Assembly: GCF_016093275.1 (NCBI RefSeq)
Contig: NZ_JAEDAK010000002.1
Coordinates: 248,001-312,000, forward strand
Direction: 5' to 3'
DNA: 64,000 nucleotides
Source of the DNA: Inhella proteolytica
GTDB lineage: Bacteria > Pseudomonadota > Gammaproteobacteria > Burkholderiales > Burkholderiaceae_C
Shown: positions 16,943 through 26,487 of the stretch, piece after piece
Numbering within the stretch: position 1 is the stretch's first letter
How the letters are laid out: each line of letters starts with the position of its first letter
Translations under genes and position numbers: made by a program
Notes under the pieces: model-generated
The model's input: only the letters and a program-made list of their open reading frames with translations
Database searches by the model: none
What the model was told of the DNA's origin: nothing

Positions 16943-18121
16943 ATGACCATCCACGAATCGCTGATCTCGCCCACCGCCAACCCGGAGCTGGAGCGCGCGC
17001 TGCGCGAACGCCTGGCGCGGCGCAGCGCCATTGCCGGCGGCTTCGGCGAGCTGGAGCCGCTGGCAGTGCGCCTGGGCCTGATCCAGAACACGCTGACGCC
17101 CAAATTCCAGAACCCGGTGCTGGCCCTGTTCGCGGCAGACCATGGCCTGGCCGTGGAGGGCGTGGGCGCACAGTGGGGCCGCAGCACGCACGACCAGGCC
17201 ATGCTGGCCTTGCAGGGCCGGCTGCCCAGCACCGTGCTGGCCCGCCTGCATGGCCTGCAATTGCAGGTGATCGACTGCGGCATCGCCGAGGACATGGCGC
17301 CGCACCCCAAGCTGCAGCTGCGCAAGGTGGCACATGGCACGCGCAACAGCATCTTCGGCCAGGCCATGTCGCGCGAGAACCTGCATGCCGCCCTGCGCGT
17401 GGGCATGGAAATTGCCAACAACCTGGATGGCAATGTGCTCGCCTGCGCCGGCATGGGCATGGCGTCGAATGAATGCGCGGCCCTGCTGCTCTCGCGCCTG
17501 GACGCCCGCCTGCTGCGCGAGCTGCTGAGCCCGCAGTCGATGGCGGCGCTGGACTTGCTGGAGGCGGTGCTGAGCCGCCACCGCGAGGCCCTGGACGCCA
17601 TGGACGCGATGGCCGCCTTCGGTGGGTATGAAATTGCGGTGATGGCCGGTGCCATGCTGGTGGCCGCCAGCAAGCGCATGCTGATCCTGGTGGATGGCCT
17701 GCCGGCATGCGCGGCCCTGCGCTGCGCGGCCTCGATCGCCGCCCCCGTCACCGACTACGTGCTGTTCTGCCGCAGCAACCGCGAACCCGGCCTGGACACC
17801 GCCCTGCACGGCTTCCACGCCGGCGCACTGCTCTCGCTGGGCATGGACAGCGCCGACGGCACGGGTGCCACGCTGGCCTGGCCGCTGGTGCGCAGCGCCG
17901 CCGCCCTGCTGTCGGACGTGCATGAATTTCCGATGCAGTCGGCCATCGCCGGCGGCACGGCTCCAGTCGCCGCGCTGCAGGACAGCGAAGCGGATGAGCC
18001 GGAGCCCACCGCCACCACGCCGGCCGACTTCACCGAAGCCACCACGGTGCCAGCCAGCGCCACCGAGCTACTGCCGCTGGAAGAGCGCAGCACCTACTCC
18101 GGCAATCCCTTGCTGGACTAG
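16943..18121 (+). CDS. CobT-like phosphoribosyltransferase with altered active site
   Basis: Related to nicotinate-nucleotide:dimethylbenzimidazole phosphoribosyltransferase (CobT), which makes the lower-ligand nucleotide of cobalamin. Family features seen: LFAADHGLAVEGVG, an APHPKLQLRKVAHGTRN segment, FGGYEIAVMAGAML, PVTDYVLFC and a C-terminal GTGATLAWPLV. However, where CobT has GELGMANTT (Glu174 in Salmonella) this protein has CAGMGMASNE, and where CobT has LGEGSGA (catalytic Glu317) it has LGMDSADGTGA. Both catalytic glutamates therefore seem absent. A roughly 45-residue acidic Thr/Ala/Pro tail (EADEPEPTATT) is also atypical. It sits 32 bases after ilvA with no cob genes nearby. Function is uncertain. 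Confidence 0.75.
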   Translation: MTIHESLISPTANPELERALRERLARRSAIAGGFGELEPLAVRLGLIQNTLTPKFQNPVLALFAADHGLAVEGVGAQWGRSTHDQAMLALQGRLPSTVLARLHGLQLQVIDCGIAEDMAPHPKLQLRKVAHGTRNSIFGQAMSRENLHAALRVGMEIANNLDGNVLACAGMGMASNECAALLLSRLDARLLRELLSPQSMAALDLLEAVLSRHREALDAMDAMAAFGGYEIAVMAGAMLVAASKRMLILVDGLPACAALRCAASIAAPVTDYVLFCRSNREPGLDTALHGFHAGALLSLGMDSADGTGATLAWPLVRSAAALLSDVHEFPMQSAIAGGTAPVAALQDSEADEPEPTATTPADFTEATTVPASATELLPLEERSTYSGNPLLD

Positions 18122-18127
18122 GGCCGG

Positions 18128-18817
18128 CTAGCGCAAGGTCTCCACCGGGTTGCGCCGGCGCGGCAAGCCATCAACTGCGGGCGGCATCGGGCCGCTGATG
18201 GGCGGAGCCACCTGGGGCGGCGCGCCGAAGGCTGTTGGCGCCGGGTTGGCGGCCGGCTGGGGCGCTTGCGCGCCGAAGGCGGCAGGCGGCGCGCCGGGCG
18301 CGGGCTGCGCCATCGGTGCCATCGGCAGCCCCTGGGGCGCCCCGGGCACCGGTGCCAGGCTCAGGCTGGGCAGGCTGCCTTGGGCGGCCGGAGGCGGCGG
18401 GTCCAGACGCAGTTGCACCTGCACCGCGCCCGCGCGGCCAAGCGAGACGCCGGTGGGCTCGACGCGCAGCAGTTGCAAGTCACCCTCCACCACCTGACCC
18501 ACACGCACGCTGCGCGGCGTGCCGCCATCCACGGCCAGCAGGGCCAGGCCCTCACGGTCCTGGCGCTCGGGCTGACGCGCCGCCACCAGGCCCAGCAGTT
18601 GGAAGCGGGCATCGGCCGGCGCGGCCGGGGCCTGAGCGGCCTCGGGAGGCGGGCTGCTCGGCCCAAGCAGTCGGTCCAGCGAAGGCGCCGCCAGGCGCTC
18701 GCTCGCGGCCAGGGGCACGGCGGGGGCGGTGCCCTGCGGCCACAGGCGCAGAGCCAGTACGCCGGCGCTGCAGCCCACCAGGGTCCACACCAGGAAGGTG
18801 GCAATTCGTTCACTCAT
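18128..18817 (-). CDS. gspC: Type II secretion system protein C (GspC), short form
   Basis: Bitopic inner-membrane protein that contacts the secretin GspD in the periplasm. The 229 residues comprise a short cytoplasmic N terminus, one membrane helix (FLVWTLVGCSAGVLALRLW), a Pro/Ala linker, and the homology region (FQLLGLVAARQ...LALLAVDGGTPRSVRVGQVV). Instead of a PDZ domain or coiled coil, the last 80 residues are Pro/Ala/Gly/Gln rich and end RRRNPVETLR. It is divergent from gspG with about 57 bases between starts, so the type II locus has two opposed transcripts. A GATAAT at 18826-18831 (minus strand) could be its -10 box. Confidence 0.85.
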   Translation of the reverse strand: MSERIATFLVWTLVGCSAGVLALRLWPQGTAPAVPLAASERLAAPSLDRLLGPSSPPPEAAQAPAAPADARFQLLGLVAARQPERQDREGLALLAVDGGTPRSVRVGQVVEGDLQLLRVEPTGVSLGRAGAVQVQLRLDPPPPAAQGSLPSLSLAPVPGAPQGLPMAPMAQPAPGAPPAAFGAQAPQPAANPAPTAFGAPPQVAPPISGPMPPAVDGLPRRRNPVETLR

Positions 18818-18874
18818 GGGCGCCGATTATCATGAGCCGACTCCCTTGAGCTGGCCGCCGTGGCCCTTGATTCC

Positions 18875-19309
18875 ATGCGTGTTTACTCCGGTCCCGGCGC
18901 GCGCCGTCGCGGCTTCACCCTGATCGAACTGCTGGTGGTGATCGTCATCATCGGCGTGCTGGGCGCCATGGTGGTGCCCAATCTGCTCAGCCGCGCGGAC
19001 GACGCGCGCATCACCGCGGCGCGTGGCGACATCGCCCAGCTGATGCAGAACCTCAAGATGTACAAGCTCGACAACCAGCGCTTCCCGAGCGCCGAGCAAG
19101 GCCTGGAAGCCCTGGTGCAGAAGCCCACCGTGGGCAGCATTCCGCCCAACTGGCGTCCCTACATCGAGAAGCTGCCCAAGGACCCCTGGGGCCACCCCTA
19201 CCAGTACGCCAACCCCGGCGTGAAGGGCGAGGTCGATGTCTTCAGCCTGGGCGCCGACAACCGCCCGGGCGGTGAAGGCACGGACGCCGACATTGGCTCC
19301 TGGCAGTAA
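18875..19309 (+). CDS. gspG: Type II secretion major pseudopilin GspG
   Basis: Main subunit of the type II pseudopilus. It has a prepilin leader ending RRRG followed by FTLIELLVVIVIIGVLGAMVVP, with cleavage after Gly and Glu at mature position 5 (quoted in part), the helix then leads to the GspG core (YKLDNQRFPSAEQGLEAL) and the calcium-site loop near the end (FSLGADNRPGGEGTDADIGSW). Mature length near 135 is typical. ATG 18875 gives a 13-residue leader; an in-frame GTG at 18860 is possible. It opens gspGHIJKLMNDEF. Confidence 0.94.
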   Translation: MRVYSGPGARRRGFTLIELLVVIVIIGVLGAMVVPNLLSRADDARITAARGDIAQLMQNLKMYKLDNQRFPSAEQGLEALVQKPTVGSIPPNWRPYIEKLPKDPWGHPYQYANPGVKGEVDVFSLGADNRPGGEGTDADIGSWQ

Positions 19310-19739
19310 GCGCCGCGGCTTCACCCTGATCGAGTTGCTGGTGGTGGTGATGCTGATCGCCATCGCCAGCGCCACGGTCAGCATGGCCCTGCGCGACCCG
19401 GCCGCCACCCAGCTGGAGCGCGAGGGCGAACGCCTGGTCTCCCTGCTGGAAATGGCGCGCGCCGAGGCTCGTGCCACCGGCCAGGTGGTGCGCTGGCGGC
19501 CCGGGCCGGACAGCCAGGGCCGGCATTTCCGCTTCCTGGGCCTGAGCGAGCGCCAGGGCCTGCCCATGCAATGGCTGGGCGACCCGCCGGCGGTGCTGCT
19601 GGAGGGCAACCAGACCGAGCTGCTGCTCGGCCCCGAGCCCCTGATCCCCGCCCAGGCCCTGCGCCTGAGCCTGGGGCCACGCCAGTTGCGCATCGCCACC
19701 GATGGCCTGGCGCCCTTCAGCAGTCAGGCGGTGGAATGA
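19293..19739 (+). CDS. gspH: Type II secretion minor pseudopilin GspH
   Basis: Minor pseudopilin with prepilin motif KRRGFTLIELLVVVMLIAIA followed by a GspH/FimT-type globular domain (EGERLVSLLEMARAEARATGQ, VRWRPGPDSQGRHFRFLG). The start is probably the TTG at 19293, which gives a normal 8-residue leader and overlaps the gspG stop; an ATG at 19236 inside gspG would give an overlong leader. It overlaps gspI by 4 bases. Confidence 0.88.
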   Translation: MAPGSKRRGFTLIELLVVVMLIAIASATVSMALRDPAATQLEREGERLVSLLEMARAEARATGQVVRWRPGPDSQGRHFRFLGLSERQGLPMQWLGDPPAVLLEGNQTELLLGPEPLIPAQALRLSLGPRQLRIATDGLAPFSSQAVE

Positions 19740-20095
19740 GACCCGCGCGCGGCTTCACCCTGATTGAAGTGCTGGTGGCCCTGACGCTGGTGGCCGTGGC
19801 CCTGGGCGCGGGCATGCGCGCCGCCGGCGCGCTGACGGACAACGCCGAGCGCTTCCAGCTGATGAGCGCCGCCCAGTGGTGCGCCGAGAACCAGCTGGTG
19901 GAGCTGCGCCTCTCGCGCCAATTCCCCGGCGTGGGCGAGAGCCGCTTCGAATGCCAGCAGCTGGGCCGCAGCCTGCAGGGCCGGCTGCAGGTGCAGGCCA
20001 CGCCAAACCCGAACTTCCGCCGCGTGGACGCCGTGGTGGGCAGCGGCGAGCACGCCAGCCTGCTGACGCTCTCGACCATCGTGGGGCGCTTCTGA
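19736..20095 (+). CDS. gspI: Type II secretion minor pseudopilin GspI
   Basis: Short 119-residue pseudopilin: MRPARG leader, then FTLIEVLVALTLVAVALGAG. The globular part contains CAENQLVELRLSRQFPGVGE and the C-terminal sheet, typical of GspI, which forms the GspI-J-K tip of the pseudopilus. ATG at 19736 overlaps the gspH stop (ATGA) and its own TGA overlaps the gspJ ATG, showing coupled translation. Confidence 0.9.
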   Translation: MRPARGFTLIEVLVALTLVAVALGAGMRAAGALTDNAERFQLMSAAQWCAENQLVELRLSRQFPGVGESRFECQQLGRSLQGRLQVQATPNPNFRRVDAVVGSGEHASLLTLSTIVGRF

Positions 20096-20817
20096 TGCGG
20101 CGCGGCTTCACCCTGGTGGAAGTGCTGGTGGCGCTGCTGATCCTGGCGCTGATGGCCACCCTGGCCTGGCGCGGCGTGGACGGCATGCTGCGCGCGCGCG
20201 ACATCAGCCAGGCCCAACTGGACCGCAGCGCGCGCCTGCACACGGTGATGGCGCAATGGCAGCAGGACCTGGAGCAGGTGCAGGACACCCTCCTCATACC
20301 GGCCCTGCGCTTCGACGGCCGGCATCTGCGGCTGACGCGCCGCCAGCCCGAAGGCCTGCAGGTGGTGGTGTGGTGGCTGGCCGAGGGCAAGCTGCAGCGC
20401 TGGGCCGGCGCGCCGGTGCGCAATCTGCAGGCGCTGCGGCAGAGCTTCGAAGAAAGCCAACAGCCCCTGGCGCTGGCCAGCCGCTCGCTCAGCACGCTGG
20501 AAGGTGTGGCCGGCTGGCAGATGGCCTACTACTTCGGCAATGCCTGGACCAATGCGCAGTCGAGCGGCGATCTGATCGAGGACGCGGCCGTGCGCGCCAA
20601 GCGCGATGCGGAAAACAAGGGCCCGGCGCCAAGCAACCCGGGCACTCCGGGCGGTGGCACGACCGGCGGTAGCGGCGGTGATACCCAGCCCCCCACCACC
20701 GGCCCCCAGAACCCCGCCCGCTCGGCCCTGCCGCAGGCGGTGCGCATGCAGCTGGACTTCGAACCCGGTCAGTTCGGCGGCCCGCTGGTGCGCCAGGTCC
20801 TGCTGGGGGCTTCCTGA
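20095..20817 (+). CDS. gspJ: Type II secretion minor pseudopilin GspJ
   Basis: Pseudopilus tip component, 240 residues. Leader MRRG, then FTLVEVLVALLILALMATLAW; the GspJ core includes MAQWQQDLEQVQD and LQVVVWWLAEGKLQRW. A Gly/Thr/Pro-rich insertion of about 40 residues (NPGTPGGGTTGGSGGDTQPP) precedes the last strand, which is not usual for the family and is probably a surface loop. It overlaps gspI and gspK by one base each (TGATG). Confidence 0.9.
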   Translation: MRRGFTLVEVLVALLILALMATLAWRGVDGMLRARDISQAQLDRSARLHTVMAQWQQDLEQVQDTLLIPALRFDGRHLRLTRRQPEGLQVVVWWLAEGKLQRWAGAPVRNLQALRQSFEESQQPLALASRSLSTLEGVAGWQMAYYFGNAWTNAQSSGDLIEDAAVRAKRDAENKGPAPSNPGTPGGGTTGGSGGDTQPPTTGPQNPARSALPQAVRMQLDFEPGQFGGPLVRQVLLGAS

Positions 20818-21791
20818 TGCGCGCGCGCCAGCAAGGGGCGGCCCTGCTGACCGCCCTGCTCATCGTCACCCTGGTGGCCACGCTGGCCGCGGCCATGGTG
20901 TGGCGCCAGATGCGCGCCGTGCATCTGGAAGCGGCCGACCGCGCGCGCGCCCAGGCGCATTGGGTGCTGCTGGGCGCGCTGGATTGGGCCCGGCTGATCC
21001 TGCGCGAGGACCAGCGCGCCAATGCCGGCGAGCCGGTCGACCATCTGGGCGAGGTCTGGGCCGTGCCGCTGGCCGAGGCGCGCCTGTCCACCTTCCTGGC
21101 CGCGGACAAGCAGAACGCCCAGCCCGACGACGGCCCCGAGGCCTTTCTGTCCGGCCGCATCGACGACGCCCAGGCGCGTTACAACCTCAGGAACCTGGAA
21201 GGCAAGGAAATTCCGGCGCTGGAAAAGCGCACTGTGGTGCGCCTGTTCCAGTCCGCCGGCCTGCCGACCGACCTGGCTGAGCAGTTCGTGCAGCAATTGA
21301 ACCGCGCCCTGCAGGCCAGCGACGACAGCGCCGACGCGCCGCTGCGTCCGCAAACCGTGGCCCAGCTGGCCTGGTTGGGGCTACCGCCCGATGCGCTGCG
21401 CGCGCTGGAGCCCTGGGTGGTGATCCTGCCGCAGTCCAGCCCCGTCAACGTCAACACCGCGCCGCGCGAGGTGCTGGCGGCCTTGTTCGACAACATGGAC
21501 CTCGCCACCGCGGAGCGCCTGGTGCAGCAGCGGCGCAGCCAGCCCTTTCGCAACGTCGGCGAAATTCAGCAAATTCTGGGCCGTGCAGCCGAAGGTGGCG
21601 TAGACGCCAAGCGCATTGACGTCAAGAGCAGCCACTTCCTCGTCACCGGCCGGCTGCGCCTGGACGACCGGGTGGTCGAACAGCGCTCGCTGGTGCAGCG
21701 CGTGGACACCGAGGTGAAGCTGCTTTGGCGCGAACGCGTCAGCCCACCACCCGGTACTAGCACCCAGACCGGCGCCCTGGGCGCTCCCTAG
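20817..21791 (+). CDS. gspK: Type II secretion minor pseudopilin GspK
   Basis: Large tip pseudopilin, 324 residues. The leader RARQQG is followed by AALLTALLIVTLVATLAAAM; as in other GspK proteins the usual Glu+5 is absent. The core has the SAM-like helical domain with SPVNVNTAPREVLAALF and the duplicated motif PFRNVGEIQQIL. The ATG overlaps the gspJ stop. A 60-base gap follows before gspL, containing a TAGAAT at 21789 that could be an internal promoter element. Confidence 0.92.
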   Translation: MRARQQGAALLTALLIVTLVATLAAAMVWRQMRAVHLEAADRARAQAHWVLLGALDWARLILREDQRANAGEPVDHLGEVWAVPLAEARLSTFLAADKQNAQPDDGPEAFLSGRIDDAQARYNLRNLEGKEIPALEKRTVVRLFQSAGLPTDLAEQFVQQLNRALQASDDSADAPLRPQTVAQLAWLGLPPDALRALEPWVVILPQSSPVNVNTAPREVLAALFDNMDLATAERLVQQRRSQPFRNVGEIQQILGRAAEGGVDAKRIDVKSSHFLVTGRLRLDDRVVEQRSLVQRVDTEVKLLWRERVSPPPGTSTQTGALGAP

Positions 21792-21851
21792 AATCGCCCG
21801 CCCTTTGCTCCGAGCCCTTCCAGCCCCCGCGGGCCGCCGCCTCTCTCCTTC

Positions 21852-23075
21852 ATGAGCACCCTGCTGATCCTGCTGCCCCCCCGAGAACGCCTGCAGGCCG
21901 GCGCACGCAGCGCCCGGGCCGGCGCCACGGCGCGGGTGCCGGAGTTCGACTGGGTGTTGCAGCGCGGTGACGCCCTGGAGCAAGGCCGCAGCCCCGCCGC
22001 CGCCCTGCCCAAGGCCGATCAGCTGGTGCTGCAACCCCATGCGCTGGACTGCAGCTTCCACCGCGCCACGCTGCCGCGCGCGCCCGCCGCGCGCTGGCGC
22101 GCCGCCCTGGCCGGGCTGCTGGAAGAACAGCTGCTGGAAGAACCGGAGCAATTGCATTTCGCGCTGCCACCGGGCGCCGCACCGGGGCAGGAGCTCTGGG
22201 TCTGCGTGACCGCCCGCGCGCCGCTGGAGCAAGCCGTGGCCACCCTGGAAGCGGCGCAGCGCTTTGTGGATCGCATCGTGCCACCCGGCACTCCGCTGGC
22301 CTCTGCCGACGAAACCCCGCGCGCCCATGTGCTGGCCGACGAGCAAGGCACCCCGCTGCTGCTGCTGGCGCAGGCCGAGGGCCTGCTGCTGCGGCCGCTG
22401 CGCGGCCCGGCCCCGCTGCTGCCCGCAGGCACGCAGTGCAGTGCGGAGCCCGAAGTGGCCGCCGCGGCCACCGCCCAGCTGGGTGCCGCGGGCGAGGCCC
22501 TGCCGCTACGCAGCCGCGCCCAGTTCGCGCTGGATGCGCTGGGGTCGGGCTGGGACTTGCGCCAGTTCGAGCTGCGCCCGCGCATCCAGGGCCTGCAGCG
22601 CATCAACCAATGGCTGCATCGCTTCATGCAGCCGGCCTGGCGGCCGGTGCGCATCGGCCTGCTGGCCCTGCTGGGCCTGCAGCTGGTCGGCCTGAATGCG
22701 CTCGCCTGGCAGCAGCGGCAGCAGATCCGCAGCCAGCAGCTGGCCATCGACCAGACCCTGACCCAGACCTTCCCCCAGGTGCGCGCCGTGCTGGATGCCC
22801 CGGCGCAGATGCAGCGCCAGATGGACCTGCTGCGCGCCCAGGCCGGCGCGCTGGGCCCGCAGGACCTGGAGCCGCTGCTGGCTGCCGCCGCCAGCGCCTG
22901 GCCCGAGGACCGCGGCCCCGCCGAGGCCCTGGGCTTCGAACCCGGCCAGCTCAGCCTGGCCAGCGCGGGCTGGACCGAGGCCCAGATCGAGCTGCTGCGC
23001 CAGCGCCTGGCCAGCGAAGGCTGGAGCCTGGCCAACGAGCAAGGCCGGCTGATCCTGCGCCGCGCCAAGAACTGA
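21852..23075 (+). CDS. gspL: Type II secretion inner-membrane platform protein GspL
   Basis: Recruits the GspE ATPase to the membrane. The 407-residue protein has an actin-like cytoplasmic domain (about residues 1-255), a membrane helix (RIGLLALLGLQLVGLNALAW, about 275-295) and a periplasmic ferredoxin-like domain ending in LASEGWSLANEQGRLILRRA. Sequence is strongly biased to Ala/Leu/Gln/Arg, as in its neighbours. It precedes gspM by 7 bases. Confidence 0.88.
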   Translation: MSTLLILLPPRERLQAGARSARAGATARVPEFDWVLQRGDALEQGRSPAAALPKADQLVLQPHALDCSFHRATLPRAPAARWRAALAGLLEEQLLEEPEQLHFALPPGAAPGQELWVCVTARAPLEQAVATLEAAQRFVDRIVPPGTPLASADETPRAHVLADEQGTPLLLLAQAEGLLLRPLRGPAPLLPAGTQCSAEPEVAAAATAQLGAAGEALPLRSRAQFALDALGSGWDLRQFELRPRIQGLQRINQWLHRFMQPAWRPVRIGLLALLGLQLVGLNALAWQQRQQIRSQQLAIDQTLTQTFPQVRAVLDAPAQMQRQMDLLRAQAGALGPQDLEPLLAAAASAWPEDRGPAEALGFEPGQLSLASAGWTEAQIELLRQRLASEGWSLANEQGRLILRRAKN

Positions 23076-23082
23076 TCCCCTC

Positions 23083-23592
23083 ATGAACGCCCCCCGTCTG
23101 CCCACCGCCCTGCAACCCGCCTGGGCCCGCGCCCGGCAACAGTGGCAGGGCCTGGCGCCGCGCGAGCGCCTCGGCCTTCAGCTGGCTGCGGCTGCCCTGC
23201 TGGTGCTGGCCCTGTTCTGGCTTGGCATCCAGCCGGCCTGGCGCACCCTGCGTCAGGGCCCGGCCCAGGCTGCCCAGCTCGAAGTTCAGTTGCAGCAGAT
23301 GCAGCAGTGGGCGGCCGAGGCGCAGCAGCTGCGCCAGCTGCCCGCCGTGCCGCCGGCCCAGGCCCAGCAGGCCCTGAAGGCCGCCACCGATTTCCTCGGC
23401 TCCGGCGCACGCCTGGACCTGCAGGGCGAGCGCGCCCGCGTCAGCGTCACCGAGCTCAACGGCGAGGCCCTGAACCGCTGGCTGGCCGAGGTGCGCAGCA
23501 GCGCCCGCGCCCGTCCCATCGAGGCCCAGCTGCAGCGCGGCCCGCGGGGCTACAGCGGCCACATCGTGCTGGCGCTCGGGGGTGGGCTGTGA
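23083..23592 (+). CDS. gspM: Type II secretion inner-membrane protein GspM
   Basis: Partner of GspL. The 169-residue protein has a cytoplasmic N terminus, one membrane helix (LGLQLAAAALLVLALFWLGI), a periplasmic coiled coil (about 60-95) and a small ferredoxin-like domain (VSVTELNGEALNRWLAEV). ATG at 23083; the stop overlaps the GTG start of gspN by 3 of 4 bases (GTGA). Confidence 0.87.
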   Translation: MNAPRLPTALQPAWARARQQWQGLAPRERLGLQLAAAALLVLALFWLGIQPAWRTLRQGPAQAAQLEVQLQQMQQWAAEAQQLRQLPAVPPAQAQQALKAATDFLGSGARLDLQGERARVSVTELNGEALNRWLAEVRSSARARPIEAQLQRGPRGYSGHIVLALGGGL

Positions 23593-24359
23593 AGAAGCGC
23601 TGGGCAGGGGCCGGCCTGGCCAGCGGCCTGCTGATTGCGCTGATCTGGCAGGCGCCGGCGCGCTGGCTGAGCGGCTGGGTGGCCCAAGGCAGCGGAGGCC
23701 GCCTGCAGCTGGTGGAGCCGCGCGGCAGCCTGTGGCACGGCAGTGCCGGCCTGGTGCTGAGCGGCGGCGCGGGCAGCCGCGACGCCAGCCGCCTGCCCGG
23801 CCGCCTGCACTGGCGCCTGAGCTGGCGCAGCGGCCCGCAGCTGCGCCTGAACCTGGACTGCTGCAGCGCCGGCGAGCTGGCGCTGCCGCTCAAGCCCGGC
23901 TGGGGCCGCCTGCGCGTGGAGCTGCCGCAGCAGCAGGGCCCGCTGCTGCGCCTGCCGGCCGCCTGGCTGAACGGCCTGGGCACGCCCTGGAACACCTTGC
24001 AACCGAGCGGCCAGCTGCGCTTCTCGGCCCAGGCCGCTGCCTTCGAATACCAAGGCGGCCGCTGGCAGCCACAGGGCCAGCTGGAGCTTGAGCTGCACCA
24101 ATTCGGCTCGCGCCTTTCCACCCTGCCCAGCCTGGGCAGCTACCGCCTGCAGCTGCTGGCCGTGCCGCAGGGCCCGGTGCAGCTGCAATTGCAGACCCTG
24201 GAGGGTGCGCTGCAGCTGCACGGCAGCGGCCGCCTGGAAGGACGCCTGCAGTTCCAGGGCGAAGCGCGCGCCAACCCGGGCCAGGAAGCGGCCCTGAACA
24301 ATTTGCTGAACATCATCGGCCGCCGCCAGGGCGAGCGCTCGGTGATCACGATCGGATGA
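23589..24359 (+). CDS. gspN: Type II secretion protein GspN
   Basis: Bitopic inner-membrane protein found in a subset of type II systems; its precise role is not settled. 256 residues from a GTG start at 23589 overlapping the gspM stop. One N-terminal membrane segment (LASGLLIALIWQAPARWL) is followed by a beta-rich periplasmic region with the family pattern LVEPRGSLWHGSAGLVL and the C-terminal NNLLNIIGRRQGERSVITI. It overlaps gspD by 4 bases. Confidence 0.85.
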   Translation: MKKRWAGAGLASGLLIALIWQAPARWLSGWVAQGSGGRLQLVEPRGSLWHGSAGLVLSGGAGSRDASRLPGRLHWRLSWRSGPQLRLNLDCCSAGELALPLKPGWGRLRVELPQQQGPLLRLPAAWLNGLGTPWNTLQPSGQLRFSAQAAAFEYQGGRWQPQGQLELELHQFGSRLSTLPSLGSYRLQLLAVPQGPVQLQLQTLEGALQLHGSGRLEGRLQFQGEARANPGQEAALNNLLNIIGRRQGERSVITIG

Positions 24360-26487
24360 CGATGAAGACCTCCATCACCCTGCTGCGCGCCGCCACGCTG
24401 GGCCTGAGCCTGGCCCTGCCCACGCTGCCCGCGCTGGCCACTGGCCCGGCGCTCAAGTCCGACGCCCCGGTGGCGCTGAACTTCGTCAATGCCGACATCG
24501 AGGCCGTCAGCCGCGCGATGGGCAATCTGCTCGGCCGCAACATCCTCGTCGACCCGCGCGTCAAGGGCACCATCACCCTCTACGCCGAGCAACCGCTGAA
24601 GGCCCAGGACGCCTTTGCGCAGTACCTGGCGGCGCTGCGCGGCCTGGGCTTTTCGGTGGTGGACGTGGCCGGCATCCTGAAGGTGCTGCCCGAGGCCGAC
24701 GCCAAGCTGCAGGCCACCACGGTGGCGGTGGACGAGCTCAAGGTGCGCGGTGATCAGATCCTGACCCAGGTCTTCCTGCTCAAGCACGAGAACGCCAACA
24801 ACCTGGTGGCCGTGCTGCGGCCCCTGGTCAACGTCAACAACACCATCAACGCCAACCCGGGCAACAACAGCCTGGTGATCACCGACTACGCCGACAACCT
24901 CAAGCGCATCGCCAAGATCGTGGCGGCGCTGGACAGCCCGGCCAGCTCGGATGTCGAGGTCGTGCCGCTGCAGCATGCGGTGGCCAGCGACATCGCCGGC
25001 CTGGTGCAGAAACTCGGCGAGGGCGCGGCCATCCCCGGCGCCGCGCCGGGCGCCGGCGGCACCACCAGCGTGATTGCCGACCCGCGCGCCAACACCCTGA
25101 TCCTGCGCGCCCCCAACGCCGCGCGCTTGGAGGCCCTGAAGACCCTGGTGCAGAAACTGGACCGCCCGGGCGGCGGCGCCACCGGGGGCATCCACGTCGT
25201 CTACCTGAAGAATGCCGACGCCGCCAAGCTGGCGCAGGTGCTGCGGGCGGCCTTCGGCGCCCAGAGCAGCGGCAGCTCGGGTGGCAGCAGCAGCGGCGCG
25301 CTGGGCTTTGCCGCGGCGGTGGGCGCAGCGGCCCAGCCGCAGATGCCCAACCTGGCGAATGCGGGCAACAACACCGGCGCCGGCAGCGCAGCTGCCACGG
25401 CCCCGGTGGCGCAATCGGCCGGCCCCTCGACCGGCGGATTCATCCAGGCCGACCCCTCGACCAACTCGCTGATCATCACGGCGCCGGAGCCGCTCTACAA
25501 ACAGGTCCGAGCCGTCATCGAGCAGCTGGATGGCCGCCGCGCTCAGGTTTATGTGGAGGCCATGATCGTCAAGGTGGACGCCAGCAGAAGCGCCCAGTTC
25601 GGCATCCAATGGCAAAACCTCTTTGGGGACAAGGGGGACGGCTCCATCGTCGGCGCCGGCACCAATTTCGGTTCCGGCAACAGCAACATCATCAATCTGA
25701 CTTCGGCGATCGCCGGGGGACGGACGGCAGCAGGCACGGCACTGGCCCAAGGCGGTGCGCCCGGTGGCCTGAACCTGGGCGTGCTGAAGAAATTCGGTGA
25801 GTTCTACACCCTGGGCGCACTCGCCAACTTCCTTGAGCAGGAAGGTGGCGGCAACATCCTTTCTATGCCCAATCTGGTGGCCTTGGACAACGAAGAAGCC
25901 AAGATCGTCGTCGGCCAAAACGTTCCCTTCGTGACCGGCAGCTTCACCAATACGGGCACCGGTGCTGGCGGCACCGTCAACCCTTTCCAGACCGTCGAGC
26001 GCAAGGACGTGGGCTTGGTGCTGCGAGTCAAGTCGCAAATCGGTGAAGGGGGCGCGATACGCATGGTGGTGTACCAGGAGCTGTCCAGCATCGGCTCGCA
26101 GAGTGCCCAAGGACCTATCACCAACAAGAATTCTGTGGAGACCACGGTGACCGTGGACAACAACGATCTTCTTGTACTGGGTGGTCTGATGCAGGATGAG
26201 TACACCGACGGCAACTCGGGGGTACCGGTCCTCTCCAAGATTCCGCTCCTCGGGAACTTGTTCAAGGGCGAGAACCGCAAGCGCACCAAGAGCAATCTGA
26301 TGATCTTCCTGCGCCCGGTAATCATGCGCACGGCCGACGACTCGAACCGCCTGACGCTGGATCGGTACGACCAGATCCGCGCGGAACAGGTGCAGGCCCA
26401 GCCGGCCGCCACCCTGTTGCTGCCCGATACCGGCGCACCGCAATTGCCCAAACCGGTGCCCAAGTCCACCGGCCCGGTCGCCCCCTG

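Noticed and set aside
15354..17923. Long minus-strand frames opposite ilvA and the CobT-like gene
   Set aside because: High-GC shadow frames; ilvA and the CobT-like protein explain the region.
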